A DNA stretch of 64,000 bases from NCBI RefSeq assembly GCF_900637205.1, contig NZ_LR134355.1:2294001-2358000 (forward strand), written 5' to 3'. Position 1 is the stretch's first letter; each line of letters starts with the position of its first letter. A program made the position numbers and the translations under genes. This document shows, piece after piece, positions 27,091 to 39,638 of this stretch. The DNA is from Mycolicibacterium chitae (GTDB taxonomy: Bacteria > Actinomycetota > Actinomycetes > Mycobacteriales > Mycobacteriaceae). Under the pieces are notes generated by a model, which did no database searches, was not told the origin of the DNA, and saw nothing but the letters and a program-made list of their open reading frames with translations.

Positions 27091-28254
27091 ATGTCTGAAT
27101 TGTTCCCCGACTACCGCGCCACGTGGGAAACCGACCAACACCGCGCGCTGCGTACGCACGCAGCGGAGTTCTTCCGCAAGGAGTCCACCCCGCACCAGGA
27201 ACGCTGGGCCAAACAGCACCAGGTGGATCGCGAGTTCTGGAATAAGCTCGGCGACGCCGGCCTGCTCGGCGTCGACCTGCCCGAGGAGTTCGGCGGCATC
27301 GGTGGCGACTTCGGACTGTCCGCCGTCATCGCCGAGGAACTCGTGCTGGCGGGGGACTCGGCGTCGGGTTGGCTCGTGCACTCGCCGATCGTGGCCCACT
27401 ACATCAACACCTACGCCAACGACGAACAGAAGCAGCGCTGGATGCCCGGCATCATCAGCGGGGACAAGGTGCTCGCGATCGCGATGACCGAACCCGGCAC
27501 CGGATCCGACCTGCAGGCGGTCAAGACCACCGCGGTCCGCGACGGCGACCACTACGTGATCAACGGCTCGAAGACGTTCATCTCCAACGGAACCCACTGT
27601 GATCTTCTGGTCATCGTCGCCAAGACCGACAGCACCAAGGGTGCGGGCGGAGTGTCGCTGATCGTCGCCGAGACGAACTCTGATCTCGTCGGATTCCAGC
27701 GCGGTCGCGTGCTGGAGAAGGTCGGCCAGCACGGCCAGGACACCCGGGAGTTGTTCTTCACCGACATGCGGGTGCCGGTGGCGAACCTGCTCGGCGAGCA
27801 GGAGGGCCAGGGCTTCTATCAGCTCATGTCGCAGTTGGCGCGGGAGCGGCTGATCATCGCTTCCTCGTGCGCCGGCATGGCCGAGGCGGCGGTCATCGAG
27901 TCGGTGCGCTACACCAAGGAGCGCGAGGCGTTCGGCAAGGCCCTGATCAAGTTCCAGAACACCAAGTTCGAACTCGCCGAACTGAAAGCCGAGGTGCTGT
28001 CCATCAAGACCACCGTCGACTACTGCATCCAGGAGTACGTCAACGGCAAGAACGACCCGGCGACCGCGTCGATGGCCAAACTCGTCGCCGCCGACAAGGG
28101 CGTCGACGTCGTCGACCGGTGCGTGCAGTTCTTTGGCGGCTACGGCTACATGATGGAGTACCCCATCGCCCGCGCCTACGCCGGTGCCCGCGTCAACAAG
28201 ATCTACGGCGGCACCAGCGAAATCATGAAGGAAATCATCAGCCGCTCGCTGTGA
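27091..28254 (+). CDS. Acyl-CoA dehydrogenase
   Basis: 387 residues. Classical ACAD fold: N-terminal helical domain, the FAD-binding [32 protein letters not shown], and the C-terminal helical domain [20 protein letters not shown] with [13 protein letters not shown]. It catalyses alpha,beta-dehydrogenation of an acyl-CoA. It is the second gene of the TetR-flanked operon with an AGAAGGTGA ribosome site. Chain-length preference cannot be read. Confidence 0.94.
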   Translation: MSELFPDYRATWETDQHRALRTHAAEFFRKESTPHQERWAKQHQVDREFWNKLGDAGLLGVDLPEEFGGIGGDFGLSAVIAEELVLAGDSASGWLVHSPIVAHYINTYANDEQKQRWMPGIISGDKVLAIAMTEPGTGSDLQAVKTTAVRDGDHYVINGSKTFISNGTHCDLLVIVAKTDSTKGAGGVSLIVAETNSDLVGFQRGRVLEKVGQHGQDTRELFFTDMRVPVANLLGEQEGQGFYQLMSQLARERLIIASSCAGMAEAAVIESVRYTKEREAFGKALIKFQNTKFELAELKAEVLSIKTTVDYCIQEYVNGKNDPATASMAKLVAADKGVDVVDRCVQFFGGYGYMMEYPIARAYAGARVNKIYGGTSEIMKEIISRSL

Positions 28255-28277
28255 GCGCAGCGAAAAGGAACCCGCAC

Positions 28278-29492
<1,215 letters not shown>

Positions 29493-29497
29493 GCGCC

Positions 29498-31054
29498 ATG
29501 GCGATTGACTGGACCCAGGACGCCGACGGCGTCGTTGTCCTCACGATGGACGCCCCGGGGGCGGGCGCCAACACGATCACCGACGCCTTCCGTGGGGCGC
29601 TCGACCAGGCCCTGGACCGCATCGACGCCGAACGCGACGGCATCACCGGGGTGGTGATCGCCTCGGCGAAGAAGACCTTCCTGGCCGGCATGGACCTCGA
29701 CGTGCTCGTCGAGCAGGTGATGCCGAGCGACCCCGCCGACGTCATGGCGCTGGCGACCGGACTCAAGGCACAGCTGCGCCGCCTGGAGACCCTCGGCCTG
29801 CCGGTGGTGGCGGCGATCAACGGCGCCGCGCTCGGCGGGGGCCTCGAGCTCGCGCTGGCCTGCCACCACCGCATCGCCGCCGACGTACCCGGCAACCGGA
29901 TGGGCCTGCCCGAGGTGCAGTTGGGTGTGCTCCCCGGCGCGGGCGGCGTCGCGCGCACGGTGCGCCTGCTCGGCATCGAACCGGCGCTGACGGCGGTGCT
30001 GCTGTCCGGGGCCCGGCTGAAGCCGGTCGCGGCCCAGGAGATCGGCCTTGTCGACGACGTCGTCGGCGGCATCGACGAACTTGTCCCGGCCGCCAAGGCG
30101 TGGATTGCCGCCCACCCCGATGCGCATACCCAACCCTGGGATGTCCGGGGATACCGCATCCCCGGCGGCGAACCGTCGGAGCCCGCGTTCGCGCAGAACC
30201 TCCCCGCGTTCCCGGCGAACCTGCACAAGCGGCTCGGGACCGACCGCATGCCGGCGCCGCGTGCGATCCTGGCCGCGGCCGTGGAGGGCGCCCAGGTCGA
30301 CTTCGACACCGCCCAGCTCATCGAATCGCGGTACTTCGTCTCGCTGGTCAAGAGCCCGGTGGCCCGAAACATGGTGCAGGCGTTCTTCTTCGACGTGCAG
30401 GCCGTGCAGAGCGCAGGCTCACAACCGCAAGACCTCGCCGGCGTCGTCGGCGACGAGTTCACCACGCGGGTGCGCGCCGCGCAGCTGATCGAGGCGATCC
30501 GCATGCTGGCCGACGGGATCGATCCGGCCGTCATCGAACAGGCCGCGACCCAGGCCGGTTACGCGGTGCCCCCGCTGCAGGCCGCCGACGAACTTGGCCT
30601 GGCGACCCTGCGCGAGATCATCGATGAGACCTCGGCCGACGGGGTTGTGGGCACGATGCTCGACCTTGGCCGGCCCGGCGCGCCGGGCGGGGCCGGCTTC
30701 TACGACTACCTCGACGGCCAACGGGCCCGGCTTTGGGACGGTCTGCGGGAGCAGTGGAACACGGTGCGCGAGCCGGAGGTACCGTTCGGCGATCTGCAGG
30801 ACCGGCTGCTGTTCAGCCAGGTCATCGCGGCGCAGCAGGCGCTCGACGACGGGGTCGTCGACTCCGATGCGGCGGCCAACGTCGGGTCGCTGTTCGCGCT
30901 GGGCTTCCCGGCATGGACCGGGGGAGTCCGGCAGTTCGTCGCCGGTTACCCGGGTGGCGAGAAGGCCTTCCGGCGCCGCGCCGAGGCCCTGGCCGGCCGC
31001 TACGGCGAGCGCTTCCGGTTGCCCGCATCCCTGGGGGCGGTGCAGCGCGCCTGA
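29498..31054 (+). CDS. FadB-like enoyl-CoA hydratase fused to a 3HCDH C-terminal domain, lacking the NAD-binding domain
   Basis: 518 residues, against about 700-730 for FadB. Residues 1 to about 300 are a crotonase domain with both catalytic Glu residues (AALGGGLELALACHH and GLPEVQLGVLPGAGG). After FFFDVQAVQSAGSQPQ, where FadB proteins begin the NAD-binding domain with GAGMMGAGIA, the sequence jumps directly to VVGDEFTTRVRAAQLIEAI and the C-terminal 3-hydroxyacyl-CoA dehydrogenase helical domain. The reading frame stays open. Hydratase activity is expected; dehydrogenase activity is not. It starts 3 nt after the thiolase stop. Confidence 0.88.
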   Translation: MAIDWTQDADGVVVLTMDAPGAGANTITDAFRGALDQALDRIDAERDGITGVVIASAKKTFLAGMDLDVLVEQVMPSDPADVMALATGLKAQLRRLETLGLPVVAAINGAALGGGLELALACHHRIAADVPGNRMGLPEVQLGVLPGAGGVARTVRLLGIEPALTAVLLSGARLKPVAAQEIGLVDDVVGGIDELVPAAKAWIAAHPDAHTQPWDVRGYRIPGGEPSEPAFAQNLPAFPANLHKRLGTDRMPAPRAILAAAVEGAQVDFDTAQLIESRYFVSLVKSPVARNMVQAFFFDVQAVQSAGSQPQDLAGVVGDEFTTRVRAAQLIEAIRMLADGIDPAVIEQAATQAGYAVPPLQAADELGLATLREIIDETSADGVVGTMLDLGRPGAPGGAGFYDYLDGQRARLWDGLREQWNTVREPEVPFGDLQDRLLFSQVIAAQQALDDGVVDSDAAANVGSLFALGFPAWTGGVRQFVAGYPGGEKAFRRRAEALAGRYGERFRLPASLGAVQRA

Positions 31055-31092
31055 CGGGTGTTTGAATGGAGCCACTGACGAAGGGAGGACCG

Positions 31093-31311
31093 ATGCCGAA
31101 GCGTTTCGCCGTCGGCGATCACGTGACGTGGAACCCCGAGGCGGGTCACGTCTCCGGCAAGATCACGAAGGTCCACACCAAGGACTTCGACTACAAGGGC
31201 CACCCCCGCCGCGCCTCCGAAGACGAACCTCAGTACGAAATCAAGAGCGACAAGACCGATCACATCGCCGCGCACAAGGGCGGCGCTCTGAGTCTTGTCG
31301 ACGATGATTGA
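31093..31311 (+). CDS. DUF2945 / hypervirulence-associated TUDOR-domain protein
   Basis: 72 residues with a GGGAGGA ribosome site. The sequence FAVGDHVTWNPEAGHVSGKI and the following basic GHPRRASEDEPQYEIKSD match the small DUF2945 (TUDOR-like) family. Such proteins are soluble single-domain proteins of unknown biochemical role. Its stop overlaps the ATG of the helicase gene by 8 nt, indicating co-translation and a possible nucleic-acid-related role. Confidence 0.88.
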   Translation: MPKRFAVGDHVTWNPEAGHVSGKITKVHTKDFDYKGHPRRASEDEPQYEIKSDKTDHIAAHKGGALSLVDDD

Positions 31312-33697
31312 CGAACTGGCGCCCGCCGGCGACCCGCTGGTCCTCACCGACGAGTTCCGGGAAGCGCTGAGCCTGCTGGCCGCGGGCCGACACCTGTTCC
31401 TCACCGGCAAGGCGGGCACCGGTAAGTCGACGCTGATCCGCCACTTCATGGCCGGCACCGACCGCAACGTCGTCGTGGTCGCACCCACCGGGATCGCCGC
31501 GCTCAACGTCGACGGCTACACCATCCACCGCCTGTTCGGATTCCGCACCACGACAACGCTGGCGGACGTCACCGGCGGTGTCTACCGGCCGGGCCGGTTC
31601 GCCAAGACGCTCGCATCGTTGGACACCCTGATCATCGACGAGGCGTCGATGGTGCGCGCCGACGTCTTCGACATGGTGGCCACCGCGCTGCAGCGGTTCG
31701 GCCCGGACCCCGGCGCCCCGTTGGGGGGCGTGCAGGTGGTGCTGGTGGGTGACCTCTACCAGCTGCCGCCGGTGGTGGGGGAGGGCGAACAGCAGTACTT
31801 CTCGACGGTCTACGACACCCCGTACTTCTTCTCCGCCAAGGCCTTCGAGCGCGAGGACTTTCCCACCCTGTCGCTGACCACCGTGTTCCGCCAGCTCGGT
31901 GACCAGCGGATGACCATGATCCTCAATGAGATTCGCGAGGGTGTCCTGCTGGGGCACGCCCAGGAACACCTCAACGCGCGGGTCGACAACGAGTTCGTGC
32001 CGCCGCCCGACGAGTTCTGGTTGACGCTGGCGCCCACCAACCGGCTGGTCACGGCCCGCAACCGGCAGCACCTCGAGCGGCTGCCGGGTGACGAGTTGCT
32101 GCACCGCGCCCAGGAATCCGGCGATCTGTCGCTGTTCGACAAGCCGATCGAGGACGAGCTGCGGTTCAAGGTCGGCGCTCAGGTCATGATGCTCAACAAC
32201 GACCAGTCCGACCGCTGGGTCAACGGCTCGATCGGCCGGGTGGTGGGCGTCGGCTACGACCGCTTCGGCACGGTGGTCGAGATCGAGTTCCCGGACGGTT
32301 CGGTGGCCGACGTCGCGCCGTTCACCTGGGAGGCGACGCGCCCGGTGGTCGACGGCGGAACGCTGCGCCGCCAGGTCATCGGCACGTTCACCCAGTTGCC
32401 GTTCAAGCTGGCGTGGGCGATCACCATCCACAAGAGTCAGGGCCAAACCCTGGATCGGTTGGTGGTCGACCTGACCGGCGGCATGTTCTCCACCGGGCAG
32501 CTGTACGTCGCGCTGAGCCGCTGCACTTCGCTGGCCGGCCTGGTGCTCAAACGCCCGGTGCTGCCCAAGGACCTCAAGATCGACCGGCGCATCACCCGTT
32601 TCCTGCGCGGTTCGACCCCCGGCGACCAGGCGCGCCGATTCTGCGCCATCGGCATGCTCACCGTCGGCGACGAGGGCCGGATGTCGCGGCCCCGCCCCGT
32701 CGAGTTCGCGGTCGCCTTCGACGACGGCACCGCGGTTTCCACCCTGATCAACCCGCAGCGCGACCTGGCCGACGCGCGGACCGCCTACGGCATCAGCGTC
32801 TCCGATGTCCTGCTGGCCCCGACCCTGCGGGAAGCCTGGGGGGTGATCGCCCCGATGCTCGCCGGCTGCACCCCCGTCGGCGTCGCCGTCGATGAGACCC
32901 TGGGGCTGATCGACTTCGAACTCAAACGCCTCGGCTACGTCACCGCGATGCCGCTGGGCATCGAGCTGAAAGGCGCTCCGATCCGCGGCCGCACCGCACT
33001 CGAACGGGCTCGGTCTGCACTCGAACTACATTCTGGGACAACGGTATCGGCAGGTGCGTCGCCGTTCGAGGAGCCCGAACCCGTCGAATCGGTGTCCGGA
33101 CTATCGGTGTCCGGACTGCTGATCAGCCGCGACCACGACGTCGAGACGCCGGCCGCGCGGCACCTACCGGCGCTGTCGGCGCTGCTGCGGGTCAGCCGAA
33201 AGCTTGGCGCCGCGCTGCTGGGCACGGCGCCCGAGATGCCGGCCGCCCTGACCGACGAGTCCACCTGGGACGGGACCGCGCGTCAGGCCGCGGCCGACCA
33301 GCTGCGACAGGCGGCCACCCGGGCGACGCTGCCCGATGACGTGGTTCAGCGATTGCGGGCCGCCTCGACGTTGCTGGGAGCGCAGGATCTGGCCGAGGCC
33401 CTGGACGAGGCGGTCCCGTCACGCGTCGACATCGGCGAGGTGCTGGTGGCCGGGGCCCGAATCTGTTTCACCGGAACCGCTCTCGATCACACCGGACGAG
33501 TGGTGGAGCGCGACGAGATGGAGCGACTGGCCGCCGCGGCGGGACTGTCCCCGGTGCGCACGGTGACCAAAACCCGGTGCGAGGTGCTGGTGATCGCCGA
33601 GGCCGGCACCCAGTCCGGCAAGGCGCGCAAGGCCCAGGAGTACGGCAAGCCGGTGTTCACCGCCGCGGAGTTCCTCGACTGGCTCACCGGCCGCTGA
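31304..33697 (+). CDS. PIF1/RecD2-like superfamily 1 helicase with C-terminal BRCT domain
   Basis: 797 residues from ATG 31304. Helicase core: Walker A LTGKAGTGKSTL, Walker B LIIDEASMV, motif III VVLVGDLYQLPPV and the C-terminal UvrD-like motif WAITIHKSQGQTL with LYVALSRCTS. A central region (about 450-560) of uncertain fold may be exonuclease-like. The last 85 residues form a BRCT domain (ARICFTGTALDHTG, VTKTRCEVLV, KPVFTAAEFLDWL). It probably unwinds DNA during repair or recombination and is recruited through the BRCT domain. Overlaps the DUF2945 gene by 8 nt. Confidence 0.88.
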   Translation: MIDELAPAGDPLVLTDEFREALSLLAAGRHLFLTGKAGTGKSTLIRHFMAGTDRNVVVVAPTGIAALNVDGYTIHRLFGFRTTTTLADVTGGVYRPGRFAKTLASLDTLIIDEASMVRADVFDMVATALQRFGPDPGAPLGGVQVVLVGDLYQLPPVVGEGEQQYFSTVYDTPYFFSAKAFEREDFPTLSLTTVFRQLGDQRMTMILNEIREGVLLGHAQEHLNARVDNEFVPPPDEFWLTLAPTNRLVTARNRQHLERLPGDELLHRAQESGDLSLFDKPIEDELRFKVGAQVMMLNNDQSDRWVNGSIGRVVGVGYDRFGTVVEIEFPDGSVADVAPFTWEATRPVVDGGTLRRQVIGTFTQLPFKLAWAITIHKSQGQTLDRLVVDLTGGMFSTGQLYVALSRCTSLAGLVLKRPVLPKDLKIDRRITRFLRGSTPGDQARRFCAIGMLTVGDEGRMSRPRPVEFAVAFDDGTAVSTLINPQRDLADARTAYGISVSDVLLAPTLREAWGVIAPMLAGCTPVGVAVDETLGLIDFELKRLGYVTAMPLGIELKGAPIRGRTALERARSALELHSGTTVSAGASPFEEPEPVESVSGLSVSGLLISRDHDVETPAARHLPALSALLRVSRKLGAALLGTAPEMPAALTDESTWDGTARQAAADQLRQAATRATLPDDVVQRLRAASTLLGAQDLAEALDEAVPSRVDIGEVLVAGARICFTGTALDHTGRVVERDEMERLAAAAGLSPVRTVTKTRCEVLVIAEAGTQSGKARKAQEYGKPVFTAAEFLDWLTGR

Positions 33698-33786
33698 CTG
33701 CGCCGCGGCGCGGCCAGTGTTTGAGTTCTTCTCCGCGCGGGAAGTTCAGTGTCCAGTGTGAACTGGCCCAACCGGCGGAGGTAGCT

Positions 33787-34023
33787 GTGCGCAAAGCGAT
33801 TCATGAGATACCGATCGTTGCCGCGGCCGCGTTGGTCACCGCCTTCGCGGCGGTCCCGGTCGCGGGTGCCAGCCCGGTGTCGGTCGCTCCGATTCCCGTC
33901 GAATTCCCGTACTGCGACCTCGGGATCGACACCTGCGGGGACGACGACCTCCAGCTCATCCACGACGATCCCAACGAGACCGAGGACATGCAGTTCGGCG
34001 GCGGCGCCGCGTTCGGAAACTAG
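33787..34023 (+). CDS. Small secreted acidic protein, unknown function
   Basis: 78 residues from GTG 33787 with a GGAGGT ribosome site. The signal peptide is VAAAALVTAFAAVPVAGA. The mature part is short and acidic with two Cys (YCDLGIDTCGDDD). I know no family. It lies between the helicase and a haemophore-like gene and could be co-transcribed with the latter (49-nt gap). Confidence 0.65.
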   Translation: MRKAIHEIPIVAAAALVTAFAAVPVAGASPVSVAPIPVEFPYCDLGIDTCGDDDLQLIHDDPNETEDMQFGGGAAFGN

Positions 34024-34071
34024 CGACGACACGGTGATCGCTTGTGGCTCGACCCAAATAGAGGAGTGGAA

Positions 34072-34422
34072 ATGTCTGTTTTCGTCCGATCCGTAGGTGC
34101 CGCGGCGATCGCCGGCGCCGCCCTGTTCGGTTCCGGCGCCGTGGCCTCGGCGCAACCGGCGCCCCCGGGTTGCTCGATCGCCGACCAGGCCCGGGTGCAG
34201 GCCGGCGTCTCTACCGCGTTGTCGGCCTACGTATTCGCTCACCCGGAGGTGAATGCGTTCTTCTCCGATCTGCGCTACCAACCCGCGGACGGGCGGCGCG
34301 CCAAGGCGGACGAGTGGCGGGCGCAGAACCCGCAACTTTCGGCCGAGTTGGAGGGGATCCGGCAGCCGATGACCGACTTCCGGGCGCGCTGCGGGCTGGC
34401 CAAGTCCGACGACGAGGATTGA
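34072..34422 (+). CDS. Haemophore-like (MHB family) secreted haem-binding protein
   Basis: 116 residues. Signal peptide AAIAGAALFGSGAVASA; the mature helical domain begins with CSIADQARVQAGVSTALSAY and contains FAHPEVNAFFSDL and NPQLSAELEGIRQPM ending in RARCG. Two conserved Cys bracket the domain. This is the mycobacterial MHB (haemophore, haem-binding) family, related to Rv0203, which carries haem outside the cell. ATG 34072 follows GAGGAG. A second member is at 52352-52714. Confidence 0.85.
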   Translation: MSVFVRSVGAAAIAGAALFGSGAVASAQPAPPGCSIADQARVQAGVSTALSAYVFAHPEVNAFFSDLRYQPADGRRAKADEWRAQNPQLSAELEGIRQPMTDFRARCGLAKSDDED

Positions 34423-34653
34423 TACCGCCACCCTACGCCCGTATTGCGTTTGGCTACGGAACTGTATGACATGCCAATGTCACTGTTGCGCAACGGACTT
34501 GATGTCGCCGCCGATCCAGCGCCGCGCGCGGTTTCCAGCGTGCGGTAGGGTTACGGACACCGGCGATCCCTTGTGCGACGAATGTCCGCGTTCGCGTCAT
34601 CGCAGGTTGGAATTCGTGGCCGTTTCGCGGCCAGATGGGGGCATCAAGCTTCG

Positions 34654-35160
34654 ATGCGTACCAAGGATGGATCGACTCGCGGCGCGGGTGCGCCCGCGAA
34701 GACAGCGCCCGCGAAGGCGGAGAACAGACGACTGGCGCTGTCCCGCGCCGGATCGGCGCACGGCTGTGTGGACGGGGCCTGGTGGCCCACCAGCGCCAAC
34801 CTGGGATCAGAGCTGCCCGATCTGGTGGCCGTCTTCAGCCGGTGGATCGGATCCATCCACCGCGTCGTCTACGACCCCGTCCTGTGGACGACGGCGCCGT
34901 CCCGGCTGATCAAGCACGGTTCGGCCATCTCGGTGGATCCCTACCGGATGGTCCACCGGGAGACGATCGGCCTGATGGGCACGCACTCCCGCACCGCGAT
35001 CCTGTTCGTCGTCGCCCCGGCGGCCCCGGCGGTCATCGCGCACAAGATGCTCGACCTGGTCGAATGCTCGGCCGAACCGGTTGCCGCCGCCGCGCTGCTG
35101 CAGCGCTACGCCGAGTTGTCCGCGGAAGCGATGGCCCTCCAGCGCTGCGACGACCGCTGA
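34654..35160 (+). CDS. DUF5994-family protein
   Basis: 168 residues from ATG 34654; in-frame upstream starts are possible. A basic, Ala/Pro-rich N-terminus leads to the DUF5994-like core, GCVDGAWWPTSANLGSELPD with IHRVVYDP, WTTAPSRL and LMGTHSRTAILFVVAP. These are soluble actinobacterial proteins of unknown function. No operon partner is obvious. Confidence 0.7.
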   Translation: MRTKDGSTRGAGAPAKTAPAKAENRRLALSRAGSAHGCVDGAWWPTSANLGSELPDLVAVFSRWIGSIHRVVYDPVLWTTAPSRLIKHGSAISVDPYRMVHRETIGLMGTHSRTAILFVVAPAAPAVIAHKMLDLVECSAEPVAAAALLQRYAELSAEAMALQRCDDR

Positions 35161-35240
35161 TCCGACCGAACGCCTGACACGGCGCTCGGCGGCACCCGAT
35201 ACTCCCGGGTGTAGCCGCGTCGAACGCAGGGGGGTATCGG

Positions 35241-36227
35241 GTGCTGGATCGAGTGGACTTCAGCGTCACCAGGCAGGCACCCACGCTCGATCACTACCGA
35301 CGCGAATGGACCCCCGGGCCGGATGTCACCCTCGGCGGCGTCTGGGTAGGTGCGGTGGTCAGCGACCAAGCGGGCCGCAACTATTTGGGTCTGCGTGGCA
35401 CCGACGACTTCGTGACCGGGATGACCCACGTGGTGTCCCCGGTGTGCGGGTTCCGCGCCCTGCACCCCGGCGCCGAGGCCACCCACCTGTTCAGCGAGTA
35501 CTCCGGAATCGACTGGTTCGAGCCGCTGACCTACACCGACAGCGGCGACCGGTTGCAGACCAGCTATCCCAGCGGCCGGTTCGAGTGGGACGATGACGGA
35601 TTTCACTGGTACGACGCCGGGAATCGCTGGGAATTGCACGGCCGCACGGTGAGCGACGTGGCCATCACCCACGTTCCGATCCAGCCGGGCATCGAGCATC
35701 AGGTGCACTACCGCCACGAGCTGATGTATGCGACCGGGATCATCGACGGTGTCGAGGTGTCCGGATATGCCCACCAGGATTTCGCGTACGGCCCGCCCGG
35801 GATGATCTACACCGAGCTTCCCGTCGCGCGGCACTTGCAGGGCATGTGGATGTCCTGGCTGCACGCCTACCCCGACGGTCGGCTGGGTGGCGGCAGCTTC
35901 TGGCAGGGGCGCGACGGGCTGGACTTCGGGCCCGGCTACCTGCTCGAGGACGGCGTCACCACCGTGCATCGCGACATCGTGGCGACCCCGACCTTCGACG
36001 AGAACGGGAAGATGACCGCCCTGGAGGCGACTGTGGGCGCCGCTTCCTACAACTTCGCCTTCGACACCAGCGGCAGTCCGCTGCACTACTTCGGTCGGGT
36101 GGTGAGCGACGGCGCCGGGACCGCCCCGGCGCGCAGTTGGTGCTGGGTGGAATACGCCGGCGGGATGCTGACCCCGGAGTTGCTGGACATGATGAACCAG
36201 CAGTTCAGGCTGGTTCGCGGGCGCTGA
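35241..36227 (+). CDS. Conserved protein, lipocalin-like fold suspected, function unknown
   Basis: 328 residues from GTG 35241 with an AGGGGGGT ribosome site. It is rich in aromatic and beta-strand patterns (FEWDDDGFHWYDAGNRWEL, SGYAHQDFAYGPPGMIYTEL, HAYPDGRLGGGSFWQGRDG). No signal peptide or transmembrane helix. The pattern recalls two-lobed lipocalin/AttH-like domains, but no motif is decisive. It may act on a hydrophobic ligand; treat as hypothetical. Confidence 0.65.
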   Translation: MLDRVDFSVTRQAPTLDHYRREWTPGPDVTLGGVWVGAVVSDQAGRNYLGLRGTDDFVTGMTHVVSPVCGFRALHPGAEATHLFSEYSGIDWFEPLTYTDSGDRLQTSYPSGRFEWDDDGFHWYDAGNRWELHGRTVSDVAITHVPIQPGIEHQVHYRHELMYATGIIDGVEVSGYAHQDFAYGPPGMIYTELPVARHLQGMWMSWLHAYPDGRLGGGSFWQGRDGLDFGPGYLLEDGVTTVHRDIVATPTFDENGKMTALEATVGAASYNFAFDTSGSPLHYFGRVVSDGAGTAPARSWCWVEYAGGMLTPELLDMMNQQFRLVRGR

Positions 36228-36319
36228 CGCACCCGGCGCAGCGCAACTGGCTTTTATTTTTTTCTCGGGTATGGTCGCCTATACAGCATGATTGTCGCTT
36301 TGTAAAAGGAGCCGCAAGA

Positions 36320-36451
36320 GTGAGTAACAAGTCGCGGGGTCGTGGCCAGAAGAAACCACAAATGACAATTAAAGAACGCCGCGCAGAAAAGCGCGCCAAG
36401 TTCGCCGACGACGGCTCTGTTGCTTCCAAGCGTAAGCGGGATCGCGTCTGA
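36320..36451 (+). CDS. 43-residue basic small protein
   Basis: GTG 36320 with an AAAGGAG ribosome site 8-14 nt upstream. The product is highly basic (MSNKSRGRGQKKPQMTIKER, then RRAEKRAKFADDG and KRKRDRV). The upstream region is unusually AT-rich for this genome (TTTTATTTTTTTC at about 36251) and contains a TATACA-like -10 motif. It is probably a nucleic-acid-binding small protein. Too short for most gene callers to call with confidence, but the start signals are good. Confidence 0.6.
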   Translation: MSNKSRGRGQKKPQMTIKERRAEKRAKFADDGSVASKRKRDRV

Positions 36452-36600
36452 CGCAACGCTCTGAACTGCTCGGACAGTGGGTACAGGGTGTGTCGCACGA
36501 CGAACTGAAGCGCCCTGTGTCAGCTGGAAATCTCTAGTCGCTTAAAGGCTGCGGTGACATGCCGCCTGCTCAAATTTCGTGAGATGGCGCAGGGCATAAT

Positions 36601-36657
36601 CCGAAAATTCGGAAGTCTTATTTCGCGGAAATGGGCCGATGTAACATCGTCGGCCCC
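36601..36657 (+). promoter_or_regulatory. Palindrome and hairpin upstream of the 36675 gene
   Basis: CCGAA-AA-TTCGG at 36601-36612 is a perfect inverted repeat, a candidate operator. GGGCCGATG (36633-36641) and CATCGTCGGCCC (from 36645) form a hairpin with one bulge just before the AGGAGGG ribosome site of the next gene. The hairpin may affect translation of that gene. The rest of 36452-36600 shows no gene. Confidence 0.4.
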
Positions 36658-36674
36658 ATGAGCTAGGAGGGCTT

Positions 36675-37262
36675 ATGTTGACGGCAGGCAGTTCCGTCCC
36701 GGCGGTTGTCGTCCTCGGCCGGCAGACACCACTGCTCGATGTGATCCTCGAGGAGTTCCGCCGCCGCGGTGACACCGCGATCTACGGCGGTGCGCCGGCG
36801 GTCTCGACGCCGGCCGAGGCAATGGCCCGGCGGGCCGAGCTGGAGCGGTTGAGCGACAACATCGACTCGCTCCTGGTGGTGATCGACGACGAAACCCTGG
36901 AATCCCTTTTCCGGGAGGATCGTTCGCGGCGGTCGCGCAAGCTGCTGCGGGTCGAAGAGGACCAGATCACCGAGTTCGTCACCGACACCATCGTCTCGGC
37001 GGACCCGGACCGGCTGCTGGTCCTCGGTGACGCGCGGCTCGCCGACGCCACCGAACGGCCGCAGGCCGTCCGCTGGGTGCGGCAACTGACGGCACGGATC
37101 GGCTACGAGTGCGAGATCAACGGCACCGACGACCTCGCCACCACCTACGAGGTCCTCGGCCCCGACGACGACGTCGCCCACACCGCGCACTCGGTCGCGC
37201 AGTGGCACGACGGCCGGCTCGGTCGGCGGCGGGAACGCCCGCCGGCGCTCAGCGGGGCCTAA
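36675..37262 (+). CDS. Conserved hypothetical protein
   Basis: 195 residues with an AGGAGGG ribosome site. No signal peptide or transmembrane segment. The N-terminal part (VPAVVVLGRQTPLLDVILEE) looks like a Rossmann-type alpha/beta start. The rest is charged and helical, with SLLVVIDDETLESL as another strand-helix element. I recognise no family. It has a hairpin leader and lies 132 bp upstream of icd2 on the same strand, but with its own spacing. Confidence 0.65.
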   Translation: MLTAGSSVPAVVVLGRQTPLLDVILEEFRRRGDTAIYGGAPAVSTPAEAMARRAELERLSDNIDSLLVVIDDETLESLFREDRSRRSRKLLRVEEDQITEFVTDTIVSADPDRLLVLGDARLADATERPQAVRWVRQLTARIGYECEINGTDDLATTYEVLGPDDDVAHTAHSVAQWHDGRLGRRRERPPALSGA

Positions 37263-37394
37263 TGTAGATCCCGGCCCAGTCGCGCGCGGGGGACCACCGC
37301 AGGCGATACTGGTAGCCGTCACTACGGGGTAGCCGCGATCACAGCGCGGTGCCCCACGAGACCTGACCGACTACACCACGCCGGGAGTACATGC

Positions 37395-39632
<2,238 letters not shown>

Positions 39633-39638
39633 CGCGGT

